Positions 7,380-16,381 are shown, counted from the first letter of the stretch. The stretch is 47,865 nucleotides of DNA from Ruminococcus sp. (GCA_017470905.1 JAFUXL010000020.1:1-47865), one strand, 5' to 3'. Numbers and translations: made by a program. The notes: a model not told the origin generated them from the sequence alone.

Positions 7380-7727
7380 TCATATTTCCAGACCGAAGCT
7401 TATGGAAAGCGCAGTATTGACCTTGTTCATGGAACGCAGGTCAAGTTCGCCCATTTTGTCACGCAGACGCTTTTTGTCTATCGTGCGTATCTGTTCAAGC
7501 AGGACTATACTGTCCTTTGCAAGACCGCATTTATCCGCCTGTACCTCTATGTGGGTCGGCAGATGATTTTTATCCCTCTGGCTTGTTATGGCGGCGGCTA
7601 TGACGGTCGGGCTGTGCTTGTTGCCGACATCATTCTGAACGATAAGTACAGGTCTTACTCCGCCCTGTTCAGAACCCACTACGGGGCTTAAATCTGCATA
7701 GTAGATTTCTCCTCTTTTAACTGACAT
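7380..7727 (-). CDS. mazF: MazF/PemK-family endoribonuclease toxin
   Basis: 115 residues, the length of Bacillus NdoA/MazF. It matches that family through [21 protein letters not shown] (start of the SH3-like fold), the conserved [18 protein letters not shown] and the Leu/Glu-rich C-terminal region. Such enzymes cut single-stranded mRNA at short sequences in the cytoplasm. The start has GGGAGAT eight bases upstream. A MazE or CopG-type antitoxin gene normally lies just upstream, but bases 7728-7955 contain no frame that looks like one. The antitoxin may be encoded elsewhere, or this MazF may be a solitary chromosomal regulator. Confidence 0.92.
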   Translation of the reverse strand: MSVKRGEIYYADLSPVVGSEQGGVRPVLIVQNDVGNKHSPTVIAAAITSQRDKNHLPTHIEVQADKCGLAKDSIVLLEQIRTIDKKRLRDKMGELDLRSMNKVNTALSISFGLEI

Positions 7728-7783
7728 AATAATCTATCTCCCGATAATTTATTTGCATATCTATAAATAAGCACCTGTATTTT

Positions 7784-7812
7784 CCGTACCCTCCGCCGAC
7801 GGCGTGGATACA
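7784..7812. repeat. Dispersed palindrome family, copy C
   Basis: CTCCGCCGACGGCG core with ATACAGACAAAT after it (reverse complement ATTTGTCTGTAT), in the leader of mazF. The rest of 7728-7922 is AT-rich and shows no gene. Confidence 0.45.
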
Positions 7813-7922
7813 GACAAATCTGCTCAGTCATAGTGCATATATTGCTGATATTATTATTGACAGCACTGTTATTTTTATACTGTCCCGTTTATTATATGCG
7901 GAGAATTATTTTGAGGACACAA

Positions 7923-7955
7923 AAAACGGAGCTGTCAGATACTCCGTTTTTATTT
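7923..7955. terminator. Terminator after leucine-rich-repeat gene
   Basis: AAAAACGGAG and CTCCGTTTTT with T runs on both strands, directly after the stop codon of the minus-strand gene. Confidence 0.8.
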
Positions 7956-9098
7956 TTATTTCCTGCGAATGACCTTTGTGCTGCTGTCAAAAGAGGGATA
8001 ATCACCATATGAAATTTCGCAGTTTTTCGGTATTGTTACTGATGTGAGACTGTCACAATTTTTGAATGCACCTGCAAGAATTTCCTCAACGCTGTCAGGG
8101 ATTATTACTGATGTAAGGTTTTTACAACCATAAAAAGCTTCACTCTTTATACTTTTAACACCGTTCGTTATTGTTACTGATGTAAGGTTCATACAATTGT
8201 AAAAAGCACTATCACCGATACTTGTAACGCTGTTTGGTATTGTTATTGATGTAAGATTTTCACAATTAGGAAAAGCATATCCATTGACACTTCTAACCTT
8301 ATGCGGAATGATAACATCACCTCCGGAACCCTTGTATTCAATTAAAATTCCGTTTATTGTCACAAAGTCATCGGGATAGCTTTCAAGCCATTTTGTGCCT
8401 GTAAAAACATAGCCACCAATACTTGTAACATTGTTCGGTATTGTTACTGATGTAAGGCTTACACAACCATAAAAAACACCGTCACCGATACTTGTAACAC
8501 TGTTTGGTATTGTTACTGATGTAAGGCTTTCGCAATATTCAAAAGCATCCTCACCGATACTTGTAACACCGTCGGGGATTACCACATTTCCACCCGAACC
8601 CTGATATTTTTTCAGAACTCCGTCCTCTATAATAAAATTACTCGGATAAAATGAAACCGCAGGAATTTTCTTATCACTGTCTTTGCTGACAGGATTCGAT
8701 ACAAAGTCTGTGGAAATATAAACCTTTTTCAGACCCTCACCGCCTGCCTGTACATCTTTGTTTTTATCAGGTGCTGACGGAAATCCTATGGGAATGTTGA
8801 CCCTTCTTGAAACATTGTTTTCGTTTTCTGCTTTCTTCCTGCCGATTTCCGCCATTAACTCCTCAATTTCTGCCTTTAATGCATTCACGCTGTCCGAGAG
8901 GGATTTTTTTGCCCCGGCTTGTGTTCTCATTTCGTTGATTTCTGCCTTTAAGGACTGCATTTCTGCCTTTAATGTACTCACATCATCGGACAACACTTTT
9001 TCCTCCGCAGACAATTTTGCAATTGTCTGCCTGATTTCGTGAATTTCGTCCTGACAAATCTTTAAAGCCGTGTCTGAATTTTTACCTAAAAATCCCAT
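7956..9098 (-). CDS. BspA-type leucine-rich-repeat protein with coiled-coil N-terminus
   Basis: 380 residues from ATG 9098, which has GGAGGT seven bases upstream. An upstream frame to 9131 lacks a suitable site. Residues ~10-95 form a coiled coil with reiterated LKAEI.EL heptads, then a ~50-residue linker. From about residue 145 to 370 there are 23-residue LRR_5 repeats of the form SVTSIG..AFYGC.SLTSVTIPN, interrupted by two YKGSGG(D/N)VVIP turns. LRR_5 proteins are usually surface adhesins, but I see no signal peptide, anchor or membrane segment, so this one may be cytoplasmic or exported another way. It lies 53 bp behind polA on the same strand and may be cotranscribed with it. No function can be assigned. 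Confidence 0.8.
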   Translation of the reverse strand: MGFLGKNSDTALKICQDEIHEIRQTIAKLSAEEKVLSDDVSTLKAEMQSLKAEINEMRTQAGAKKSLSDSVNALKAEIEELMAEIGRKKAENENNVSRRVNIPIGFPSAPDKNKDVQAGGEGLKKVYISTDFVSNPVSKDSDKKIPAVSFYPSNFIIEDGVLKKYQGSGGNVVIPDGVTSIGEDAFEYCESLTSVTIPNSVTSIGDGVFYGCVSLTSVTIPNNVTSIGGYVFTGTKWLESYPDDFVTINGILIEYKGSGGDVIIPHKVRSVNGYAFPNCENLTSITIPNSVTSIGDSAFYNCMNLTSVTITNGVKSIKSEAFYGCKNLTSVIIPDSVEEILAGAFKNCDSLTSVTIPKNCEISYGDYPSFDSSTKVIRRK

Positions 9099-9151
9099 GA
9101 TTTTTACCTCCATAATTCCGAATTTAATCATTCCTCCGGCTCGCTGTTTTG

Positions 9152-11677
9152 TCAGCCCTTTGCATCATACCAGCTTATGCCCTTGTTTACGTCAACGACA
9201 AGCGGCACTTTCATTTCGTATACGTTCTGCATCTCCTCCTTCAATATTTCTGCACAGCGGTCTGCACATGAAATATCCGACTCTATGATAAGCTCATCAT
9301 GCACCTGAAGTATAAGCTCCGCATTGAGATTTTCGGCTTTAAGACGGCGGTATACGTTTATCATTGCCATTTTAATCAAATCCGCAGCCGTACCCTGCAC
9401 AGGGGTATTCATGGCAATTCTCTTTCCTGCCGCCTTTGCGATTTTGTTTGATGACTGAATTTCGGGTATATATCTCCTGCGCCCGAACATCGTGGTTACT
9501 ATGCCCGTTTCCTCGGCATTTTTGACGGTATTCTTCATAAACTCGTCTACTTTCGGATATTTCGCAAGATAATAATTTATATATCTTTTCGCCTGCGGAA
9601 CGGATACGCCTATATCCTTTGAGAGCGAATATGCGCCTATCCCGTAGATTATGCCGAAATTTACCGCCTTTGCCGCACTTCTCATTTCCGATGTGACCAT
9701 TATGGCAGGCATATCGAAAACCTGCGCCGCCGTTGATGTGTGAATGTCCTCGCCTGTTATAAATGCCTCTGTCATGTTTTTATCTCCGCACAGATGCGCC
9801 ATAACACGCAGTTCTATCTGACTGTAATCGGCATCGACAAGGATTTTTCCCTCGCCTGCCGTGAAGAATTTTCTCATCTGAGAGCCGAGTTCCGTTCTCA
9901 CGGGGATATTCTGCATATTTGGTTCGGTTGAGGATATTCTGCCCGTTCTCGTTTCGGTCTGTCGGAAAGATGTGTGTATTCTGCCGTCCTCTGATACTTT
10001 ATCGAGCAGTCCTGTTACATAGGTAGATGTTAATTTCGTATACTGACGGTATTTAAGAACATTTTCGACAATGGGCGCACGGCTGCGCAGTTCTTCGAGT
10101 GACTCCGCATCGGTGGAATATCCGCTCTTGTTTTTCTTTGTCGGAGGGAGGTTCATCTCTTCAAACAGCACAACTCCGAGCTGTTTCGGGGAGGATATAT
10201 TAAATTCATGTCCTGCCTCGTCATATATCATCTGCTTTATATTCTCCGTCATTTTGTTGATATTTTCCCCGAATTTCTTCACGCCGTCCTGATTTATCGT
10301 TATGCCGATATGCTCCATTGAGGCAAGCACCTCGATAAGCGGCATTTCTATATTGTCAAGCAGTGAGGTCATGCCCTGATTTTCGATTTCTGCCCTTAAT
10401 TTTCCGGCAAGTCTTTTTATTGAAACGAGGTCGGCATATTCTCCGTTTTCCTGATAATAATGCACTCCGTATTCACCGCAGAGTTTATTCACGGCATAGT
10501 CCGATGCGGAGGTATTCAACAGATAGCCGCATATTTCAATATCGGTTTTAAGATTTTTCAACATTGTGTTATGAGACATAGCCCAGCGGTAATGAGGTTT
10601 TGCACATACTGTTGATTTTTCGCAGTCCGAATTGAAAAATTTACGGATAATATCTTCATCTGTGCTTATATATGCATTATCTCCGTCACGGACGGATAAT
10701 TTTTCCCCGTCGAAAATATAATCAGCGGTTCTTAAAGATGATATTATATTTTCGTCAAGCGCAGATACTCCAAGGTTTATTTCTTCGTATTCCTCTTCTT
10801 TGATTTCAGGGGAATGCACGTCTATATTCATCTTCTGCATGAGCTTGTACATTTCGAGTTCGGTCAGGAATTTTCCTATGCCTTTCTTATCGGGGGCGGA
10901 TATTTTATAATTATTTATATCGGTATCGACAGGCACATCACATTTGACAGTCGCAAGCCATTTGCTTTCATCTGCGGCTTCTCTGCCGCTTTCAAGCTTT
11001 GCCTTTACTCCCTTTGAGAGTGCGGAGCCTTCATAATTTTCATAGAGGTTTTCAATGGTTTTATATTCCTGTATGAGCGTTGATGCGGTCTTTTTGCCTA
11101 TGCCTGCAACTCCTGATATATTATCGGAGCTGTCGCCCATTAGTGCCTTGTAATCTATCAAATTAACTGGCTCAAAGCCGTATTCCTGCACAAATCTTTC
11201 GTGATTAAAGCATATGGTTTCCTTGTTTGTCGCAAGCATTACAGTAACTTTGTCATTGATTAGCTGCAAGCTGTCCCTGTCGCCTGTTAGTATGAAACAT
11301 TCATCGCCGTTTTCCGAACACATCTTTGAGAGCGTGCCTAAAATATCATCAGCCTCGTAGCCCTCGCATTCACACACACTGACCCCCATTAGTGTTAAAA
11401 GATTCTTTATCAGCGGCATCTGCTGTGCAAGTTCATCGGGCATACCCTTTCTGTTCGCCTTGTATGTGGATACAGCCTTATGCCTGAATGTCGGTTTTCT
11501 CATATCAAATGCAACCGCCGCACATTCGGGCATGATTTCAGCCGCAATTTTAAGGTATATATTCATAAAGCCGAATATTGCACCCGTATGAATGCCGTTT
11601 TTATTCGCAAGCGGTGTTTTTATTCCGTAATAAGCACGGTTCATTATGCTGTTTCCGTCTATCGCAAGAAATTTCAT
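9152..11677 (-). CDS. polA: DNA polymerase I
   Basis: 841 residues from ATG 11677 (GGAGGT seven bases upstream); the 33-residue upstream extension is not supported. The 5'-nuclease domain (about 1-290) opens with MKFLAIDGNSIMNRAYYG and has GDRDSLQLI. The middle ~310-470 region corresponds to the 3'-5' exonuclease fold but lacks the DxE and other acidic motifs, so proofreading is probably absent, as in Bacillus and Taq enzymes. The polymerase domain has motif A (DYSQIELRVMAHL), the O-helix motif B (KAVNFGIIYG) and motif C (QVHDELIIE), all intact. It processes Okazaki fragments and fills repair gaps. It has its own promoter and is divergent from the 11827 gene. Confidence 0.96.
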   Translation of the reverse strand: MKFLAIDGNSIMNRAYYGIKTPLANKNGIHTGAIFGFMNIYLKIAAEIMPECAAVAFDMRKPTFRHKAVSTYKANRKGMPDELAQQMPLIKNLLTLMGVSVCECEGYEADDILGTLSKMCSENGDECFILTGDRDSLQLINDKVTVMLATNKETICFNHERFVQEYGFEPVNLIDYKALMGDSSDNISGVAGIGKKTASTLIQEYKTIENLYENYEGSALSKGVKAKLESGREAADESKWLATVKCDVPVDTDINNYKISAPDKKGIGKFLTELEMYKLMQKMNIDVHSPEIKEEEYEEINLGVSALDENIISSLRTADYIFDGEKLSVRDGDNAYISTDEDIIRKFFNSDCEKSTVCAKPHYRWAMSHNTMLKNLKTDIEICGYLLNTSASDYAVNKLCGEYGVHYYQENGEYADLVSIKRLAGKLRAEIENQGMTSLLDNIEMPLIEVLASMEHIGITINQDGVKKFGENINKMTENIKQMIYDEAGHEFNISSPKQLGVVLFEEMNLPPTKKNKSGYSTDAESLEELRSRAPIVENVLKYRQYTKLTSTYVTGLLDKVSEDGRIHTSFRQTETRTGRISSTEPNMQNIPVRTELGSQMRKFFTAGEGKILVDADYSQIELRVMAHLCGDKNMTEAFITGEDIHTSTAAQVFDMPAIMVTSEMRSAAKAVNFGIIYGIGAYSLSKDIGVSVPQAKRYINYYLAKYPKVDEFMKNTVKNAEETGIVTTMFGRRRYIPEIQSSNKIAKAAGKRIAMNTPVQGTAADLIKMAMINVYRRLKAENLNAELILQVHDELIIESDISCADRCAEILKEEMQNVYEMKVPLVVDVNKGISWYDAKG

Positions 11678-11707
11678 ATTATTACCTCCGGGAATAAGTA
11701 TATTTTT

Positions 11708-11736
11708 ATTATAACATAAGCCATTTAAAATAGCAA
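11708..11736 (-). promoter_or_regulatory. Promoter of polA
   Basis: Minus strand TTGCTA (11731-11736), 17 bp, TATAAT (11708-11713), about 30 bp before the start codon. Confidence 0.7.
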
Positions 11737-11769
11737 GTATGACGAATAATTTATTTGGCAAACATTCTC

Positions 11770-11799
11770 TTGACATTTGTCCCTGTGGTGTGATATAAT
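11770..11799 (+). promoter_or_regulatory. Promoter of the 11827 gene
   Basis: TTGACA (11770-11775), 18 bp, TATAAT (11794-11799), divergent from the polA promoter. Confidence 0.8.
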
Positions 11800-11826
11800 T
11801 TTTATAAATCCCTAAGGAGGAATATT

Positions 11827-12531
11827 ATGGAACACGATAAAACCCCCATTCAGGAGGACAGAATTTCGGGCAGCGGCAATGACAGCATTTTCGTTGACCC
11901 CGTTGTCGATGAAAAAACCAGAGTTACAGTATCCCGTGCAAACGAAACTTATCTTATTACGAAACATCTCGTCATACCGAAAGAAAAGCAATGGAAAGCC
12001 CTCGGCGGCAGTACTCCGCTTTCCGTTCTGATAAGGAACGATATTTTTGAACTCTCGGCTTTTCTCGCCGCACTTTCGGGCGGTGTCGGAAATTATGTCC
12101 TCACCGTGGTGAACGGCGTATGCTCGGTTGACGGGTACACGGCTGGCAGCCAGAAATTTATTGAATATGCCGAAAAGCTCGGTCTTAAAGAGCTGCTTGA
12201 AACTCAGTCATCCTCTCCGCAGACGGAAAAGGCTCTCAATGATTTTACGGGCAGAAAAACCTCTTTCCTCGATGCGCTCACAAAATTTGAGGACAGTGAC
12301 GATATGTCCATGATATATTTCATGTACGGCAGTCTTATTACTGCGGTCGGCGATTTGCTTTACGGCAGCAGCCGAACGGTGCAGTCCGTTGTCGGCTGGA
12401 ACAATTACCTCAGAACGCAGTACACCGTCCTTTCGGAACATCTCACGGGTCTTGCTGGAAAGCAGTTTGACAAGGTACTTTTCCCGTATTTACAGAAGAT
12501 AAATAAAGAAATGAAAGAATATATGCAGTAA
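11827..12531 (+). CDS. Uncharacterised cytoplasmic protein
   Basis: 234 residues, ATG 11827 with AAGGAGGA seven bases upstream. No domain is recognised. It has no signal peptide and only one mildly hydrophobic stretch (FELSAFLAALSGGVGNYVLTVV, residues ~77-98), and is otherwise a balanced soluble composition with predicted helices at the C-terminus. It is transcribed from a consensus promoter divergent from polA and is followed 62 bp later by yajC, probably in the same transcript. The real reading frame is supported by promoter, ribosome site and length; the function is unknown. Confidence 0.7.
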   Translation: MEHDKTPIQEDRISGSGNDSIFVDPVVDEKTRVTVSRANETYLITKHLVIPKEKQWKALGGSTPLSVLIRNDIFELSAFLAALSGGVGNYVLTVVNGVCSVDGYTAGSQKFIEYAEKLGLKELLETQSSSPQTEKALNDFTGRKTSFLDALTKFEDSDDMSMIYFMYGSLITAVGDLLYGSSRTVQSVVGWNNYLRTQYTVLSEHLTGLAGKQFDKVLFPYLQKINKEMKEYMQ

Positions 12532-12563
12532 AATCCCTGCATTATTCATTCACTTATGAACAA

Positions 12564-12577
12564 GCCGCATATGCGGC
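12564..12577 (+). other. Palindrome immediately upstream of the yajC ribosome site
   Basis: GCCGCATATGCGGC is a perfect 14-bp palindrome five bases before GGAG (12583-12586). Compare the hairpins at 2244 and 44286. Confidence 0.5.
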
Positions 12578-12593
12578 GGATTGGAGATATTTT

Positions 12594-13100
12594 ATGAAGA
12601 AAAATTTCAAGACCGTACTTATTTCAGCCCTTTCAGCAGCATTTGCCGCATCACTTTCGGCAATGACGGCTTTCGCCGATGATGCATCTGAAACAGCAAA
12701 TGCCGCACAGCAGTCTACCGGTTCAGTGTTTACTACGCTGGTTCTTCCGCTGGTTATCGTTTTCGCCCTCATGTATTTCATGCTCATACGTCCCCAGAAG
12801 AAACAGGAGCAGGAATTGAAGAATATGCAGCAGAGCATAGAGGTCGGCGATGAAATTGTCACCCGTGACGGAATAATCGGAATGGTTGTGCGCATAGGCA
12901 AGGACAGCATAGTTGTCGAAACGGGCGGCGACAGAAATAAAATCCGCCTCAAGACATGGGCTGTTGCGGAAAACGTCACCGCCAAAGAGAGAGCCGCCGC
13001 CGCTCCCAAAAAGGATAATAATCCCCTCGCCGCCGCAGGTCTTTCCGATGAAAGCGGCTCAAAAAAATCCAAAAAGAAAAAGGATAACTCCGAGGAATAA
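12594..13100 (+). CDS. yajC: Preprotein translocase accessory subunit YajC
   Basis: 168 residues, longer than the ~100 usual. An extra N-terminal segment resembling a cleavable signal peptide (basic start, hydrophobic core, AMTAFA near residue 28) precedes the typical YajC helix (about residues 45-65) with the family hallmark MLIRPQKKQEQE. The soluble domain follows (VGDEIVTRDGIIGMVVRIG, IVVETGGDRNKIRLKTWAV). The C-terminal ~50 residues are Ala- and Lys-rich low complexity. YajC associates with SecDF at the membrane. It is followed by a TIGR04086-type gene, a pairing common in Clostridia; the usual next genes there (SCIFF peptide and its radical SAM maturase) are not present. Confidence 0.92.
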   Translation: MKKNFKTVLISALSAAFAASLSAMTAFADDASETANAAQQSTGSVFTTLVLPLVIVFALMYFMLIRPQKKQEQELKNMQQSIEVGDEIVTRDGIIGMVVRIGKDSIVVETGGDRNKIRLKTWAVAENVTAKERAAAAPKKDNNPLAAAGLSDESGSKKSKKKKDNSEE

Positions 13101-13109
13101 TAATACAAG

Positions 13110-13150
13110 CCTCCGAATAGAATTTTAAAAAGTTCTGTTCGGAGGTTTTC
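13110..13150 (+). terminator. Terminator-like stem carrying the next gene's ribosome site
   Basis: CCTCCGAAtAGAA and TTCTgTTCGGAGG, followed by TTTTCT. The 3' arm contains the GGAGG (13140-13144) that serves ATG 13152 seven bases on. The same structure could therefore end transcription after yajC or hide the ribosome site. Confidence 0.7.
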
Positions 13151-13151
13151 T

Positions 13152-13550
13152 ATGCGCCGTAAACATAAAAATATTCATCAAAATAAAATTTTAAGCAATG
13201 CGGCTGCCGTTGTGCTTTCGATATTTATTGTCATTGTATGCTGTATAATTTTTTCTGCCGCAGAATTATTTTTCATCGGAAATATGAAGTTTTCGATGTT
13301 TTTCTCGGCGGCTGCGCTGATAACGGGCTGTTATACGGGGAATTTCATATGCGGAAAATACCGCCGCCGCATGGGGCTTTTATACGGCACGGTATCGGGA
13401 ATAATTATATATATCATTATTACTGCGGCAGGAATACTGATTCTTGAAAATATCCCTGACATAAAAAAGCTCCTCCTGCTTGCGGTTTCGGGTGCGGCAG
13501 GAGGAGTTGCAGGCGTAAATTCAAAACGCCCGGTGAATTTAAGGGATTAG
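13152..13550 (+). CDS. TIGR04086-family membrane protein
   Basis: 132 residues with four hydrophobic segments (about 16-38, 47-65, 73-96, 103-121) separated by short basic loops, a small polytopic inner-membrane protein. Pattern and position after yajC match the TIGR04086 family of Firmicutes, whose function is unknown. Its start lies directly downstream of a terminator-like hairpin containing the ribosome site. It ends with a 4-bp tail-to-tail overlap with the htrA gene. Confidence 0.75.
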   Translation: MRRKHKNIHQNKILSNAAAVVLSIFIVIVCCIIFSAAELFFIGNMKFSMFFSAAALITGCYTGNFICGKYRRRMGLLYGTVSGIIIYIIITAAGILILENIPDIKKLLLLAVSGAAGGVAGVNSKRPVNLRD

Positions 13551-14917
13551 AAATTTCCCGATGTATCTTCCATGAGTTCAAATTCTATATCGTAATATTC
13601 GATTTTCTTGTCCTCGGTAATGCGTGCGCAGGTGGCAGGAACTTTATCTCCTGCCTTGAAATTTTCGCTTATTACTTTATAGAGTTCGCTGTAATTCTTA
13701 ACGGGCTGACCGTCCACTTCGGTTATGAAATCGCCCTTTTCAAGCTCGGTATTGTATATATCGCAGTCCTTGCTTATATCGGTGATATAAATTCCCGTGA
13801 AATCTTCGGGGAGGTCGAAATCTATTTCAGCCTCTATTGCCTCGATGAGCGACTGCTTATCCATGCTCGTGAAGGTTATGCCTATCCTGAAGCGTCCCGA
13901 CATATAGCCCTTGTCGATAAGCTCCTCTATTATGGGCTTTACAGCATTTATGGTTATCGCAAAGCCAAGCCCCTCATAACTGCTGCTGACATATTTCGAT
14001 GAAGTAATGCCTATTACCTGACCGTACATATTCACGAGTGCGCCGCCCGAATTTCCGGGGCTTATTGCGGCATTGGTCTGTATGCATTCCATTTCAAAGC
14101 CCGTTGAGTCGCTTTTTATTTTTCGGCTCACGGCGGAGACAATTCCGTCAGTGACGGAGCTTGAAAGTCCTGCGGGATTTCCTATGGCGATAACCTGTTC
14201 GCCGACTATTACTTCATCGGAGTCGCCCAGCACGGCAGGAGTGAGATTTGAACCGGTTACTTTTATTACGGCAATGTCCGTTTTTGCATCTCTGCCGATT
14301 ATTTTTGCATCGAGTATTCTTCCGTCAACGGTGTGAACCGTATGATAGCCGTCAGCCTGCAATACATGGGCATTTGTGACGATATATCCGTCCGCCGAAA
14401 GAATAACTCCCGAGCCTGTTCCGTACAGCTCGTTTTTAAGAGAGTCGCCGTATGTATATATCTCCACGATTGAGGGCTTCACCGCTGCGGCTGCGCCCTC
14501 GGTGGTATATTTCCCGTTATCGTCAACGAAATTTTCGAGGTCGTTTGCGCCCTCCGGCTTTGAATTCTGATAAAGCACTATATGCTCATCGGGAACGAGA
14601 TTTTCTATATTTCCGCTTCCCCTTGATATATCGGCAGCTATCCCGTACACCGCAAGGGCGGCTGAAATGAGGAATATCAGCGCAAAGAGGACGAATATTC
14701 CCCTTTCACGTCTTTTCCTGATTATTTTTTCCCTGCGTTCCTCGGCGGCTTTCATGGCATCTGCGGCGGCTTTGTCGAAATCGCTTATTCCGACGGGTTC
14801 ATACATAAAGGGATTGTAATTATTATAGGGTGCGGAGGTATTTGTATTTGCCGTTTGTACAGGCTGCTGATAGGACGGAATATTACTTTCCTGCACTGAG
14901 GTTCTTTCTTCGTCCAT
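13547..14917 (-). CDS. HtrA/DegP-like membrane-anchored serine protease
   Basis: 456 residues from ATG 14917 (AAAGGAG six bases upstream, better spaced than the ATG at 14923). A ~70-residue Asn/Gln-rich, then charged cytoplasmic N-terminus is followed by one membrane helix (about 74-95) and an extracytoplasmic trypsin-like domain. The triad is visible: His in VTNAHVL, Asp in KTDIAVIKV, Ser in SPGNSGGALVN. A PDZ domain follows (about 330-445, GIYITDISKDC..., GDFITEVDGQPV). It degrades or refolds misfolded exported proteins. It is the last gene of a response regulator-kinase-protease operon, 21 bp after the kinase stop, an arrangement reminiscent of CssRS-controlled htrA. Confidence 0.93.
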   Translation of the reverse strand: MDEERTSVQESNIPSYQQPVQTANTNTSAPYNNYNPFMYEPVGISDFDKAAADAMKAAEERREKIIRKRRERGIFVLFALIFLISAALAVYGIAADISRGSGNIENLVPDEHIVLYQNSKPEGANDLENFVDDNGKYTTEGAAAAVKPSIVEIYTYGDSLKNELYGTGSGVILSADGYIVTNAHVLQADGYHTVHTVDGRILDAKIIGRDAKTDIAVIKVTGSNLTPAVLGDSDEVIVGEQVIAIGNPAGLSSSVTDGIVSAVSRKIKSDSTGFEMECIQTNAAISPGNSGGALVNMYGQVIGITSSKYVSSSYEGLGFAITINAVKPIIEELIDKGYMSGRFRIGITFTSMDKQSLIEAIEAEIDFDLPEDFTGIYITDISKDCDIYNTELEKGDFITEVDGQPVKNYSELYKVISENFKAGDKVPATCARITEDKKIEYYDIEFELMEDTSGNF

Positions 14918-14938
14918 AGGCATCTCCTTTCGTTTCGG

Positions 14939-16381
14939 TTATTTTTTTCCGTCATCGTTACTTTTCCGGGGGTCTTCGGGTATCTGAATTTGAAACTCCG
15001 TGTACTCGCCGTAGATGCTCTTTACAACGATATGACCGTTGTGAAGATGGACTATACGCCTTGAAATGGAAAGTCCGAGACCAAGCCCCGTGGTATCCTT
15101 TCCCCGTGACGAGTCGGCTTTGTAAAATCTGTCGAATACCTGCTGTATTTCGGAGTCCTGCAAGCCGCCGCCCGTATTTCTTATGCCGACTATGCATATG
15201 CCGTCCTTTTTCTCGAATGTGAAAGAAAGCGTTCCGCCGTCATTGACGAATTTCACGGCATTTTCAACGAGGTTGTATATAACCTGCTTCATGAGGTCGG
15301 CATCCGCAACGGCTACAAGGCGGCTGCTGTCAAGCTCCTCTATGTTCAGGTGTTTGTCCTCTATTCTCTTCTCAAACATCAGGACTATCTGTATAACGAG
15401 GTCTGTGAGGTTGGTTTCACGGAAATTGGGGGTAAGCGTTCCCGACTCGAATTTTGTCATATTGAGCATTGAGCTTATAAGCATACGCAGTCTCTGTATC
15501 TCCTTTGAAACGAGAACGAGATATTCCGTCTGTCTTGATTTTTTTATAGTACCGTCAAGTATGCCGTCAACAAATCCGCCTATGGTTGTCATGGGAGTTC
15601 TTAACTCGTGGGATACGTTTGCGATAAAGGTCTTGCTGGTTTCCTCGCTCGTTTCCACATCTGCGGCGAGGGAGTTTATATGCTCCGCAATATCCTTCAG
15701 CATACCTGGCTTGTCGGTATTTATTTTTTTGGTGAAGTCTCCCTTTGCATATTTTCCGCTTATTTCATAAAATTCATTTTCATATTCGCAGTATCTGCGT
15801 ATTCTGTTCTTGATGACAGCATACACAGCCAGTATGCAGGCTGCGGATATTACGACATAGACAAGCGCAATTTTAAGGCTGAATATATCTATATCGTCAA
15901 CATCGCCGTATGCAAGCACATATGCCGCCGAGGGCTTGGATATGCCGTTTTTGAGATACAGCTTTGAACCGTAAAGCAGATACGGTTCGTTCGAGGATAT
16001 GACAGCGGTGTTGAGATGCAGATATTCGTCATCGTCCGTCACTGTCATAAATCCCGCATCGAGGTCGGATTTGTCGCCGTTTCCCGACATTATGCATTTT
16101 CCGTCTGCATCGTACACATTGACCGTAAAGCCGTATGAATTGAAGATATTCTGCTGCAATTCGGCTGAATAGTCCGTATCGACAGTGCCTTTCCTCTTGT
16201 ATTCGTCCTTTATGCAGCTTATGAACATATCCCCTGCGGCTTTCAGTTCGTTCAGCTTTTCACGTCTGAAATCATACGAGGCAAAGCTCAGTGTAATTAT
16301 GCCCGATATGACTGCAACGGAAACAATCATGAAGAGCATATATCCCGACAGCCTGTAATATGTACTTTTTTTATTGTCCAA
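14939..16381 (-). CDS. Membrane sensor histidine kinase
   Basis: 480 residues from a TTG start at 16381 with AGAGATG upstream. First membrane helix about 12-34, ~130-residue extracytoplasmic sensor, second helix about 167-192, HAMP-like linker to ~247. The HisKA domain has FIANVSHELRTPMTT (phospho-His). The ATPase domain has N box NLVENAVKFV, GIRNTGGG, F box region FDRFYKADSS and GLGLGLSIS. It autophosphorylates and passes phosphate to the regulator encoded just upstream. Because htrA follows in the operon, envelope protein stress is a plausible signal, which is inference. Confidence 0.93.
   Translation of the reverse strand: MDNKKSTYYRLSGYMLFMIVSVAVISGIITLSFASYDFRREKLNELKAAGDMFISCIKDEYKRKGTVDTDYSAELQQNIFNSYGFTVNVYDADGKCIMSGNGDKSDLDAGFMTVTDDDEYLHLNTAVISSNEPYLLYGSKLYLKNGISKPSAAYVLAYGDVDDIDIFSLKIALVYVVISAACILAVYAVIKNRIRRYCEYENEFYEISGKYAKGDFTKKINTDKPGMLKDIAEHINSLAADVETSEETSKTFIANVSHELRTPMTTIGGFVDGILDGTIKKSRQTEYLVLVSKEIQRLRMLISSMLNMTKFESGTLTPNFRETNLTDLVIQIVLMFEKRIEDKHLNIEELDSSRLVAVADADLMKQVIYNLVENAVKFVNDGGTLSFTFEKKDGICIVGIRNTGGGLQDSEIQQVFDRFYKADSSRGKDTTGLGLGLSISRRIVHLHNGHIVVKSIYGEYTEFQIQIPEDPRKSNDDGKK

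Noticed and set aside
9152-11776. PolA start at 11776
   Set aside because: Extension of 33 residues crosses the polA promoter (11708-11736); ATG 11677 has the ribosome site and the conserved MKFLAIDGNS start.
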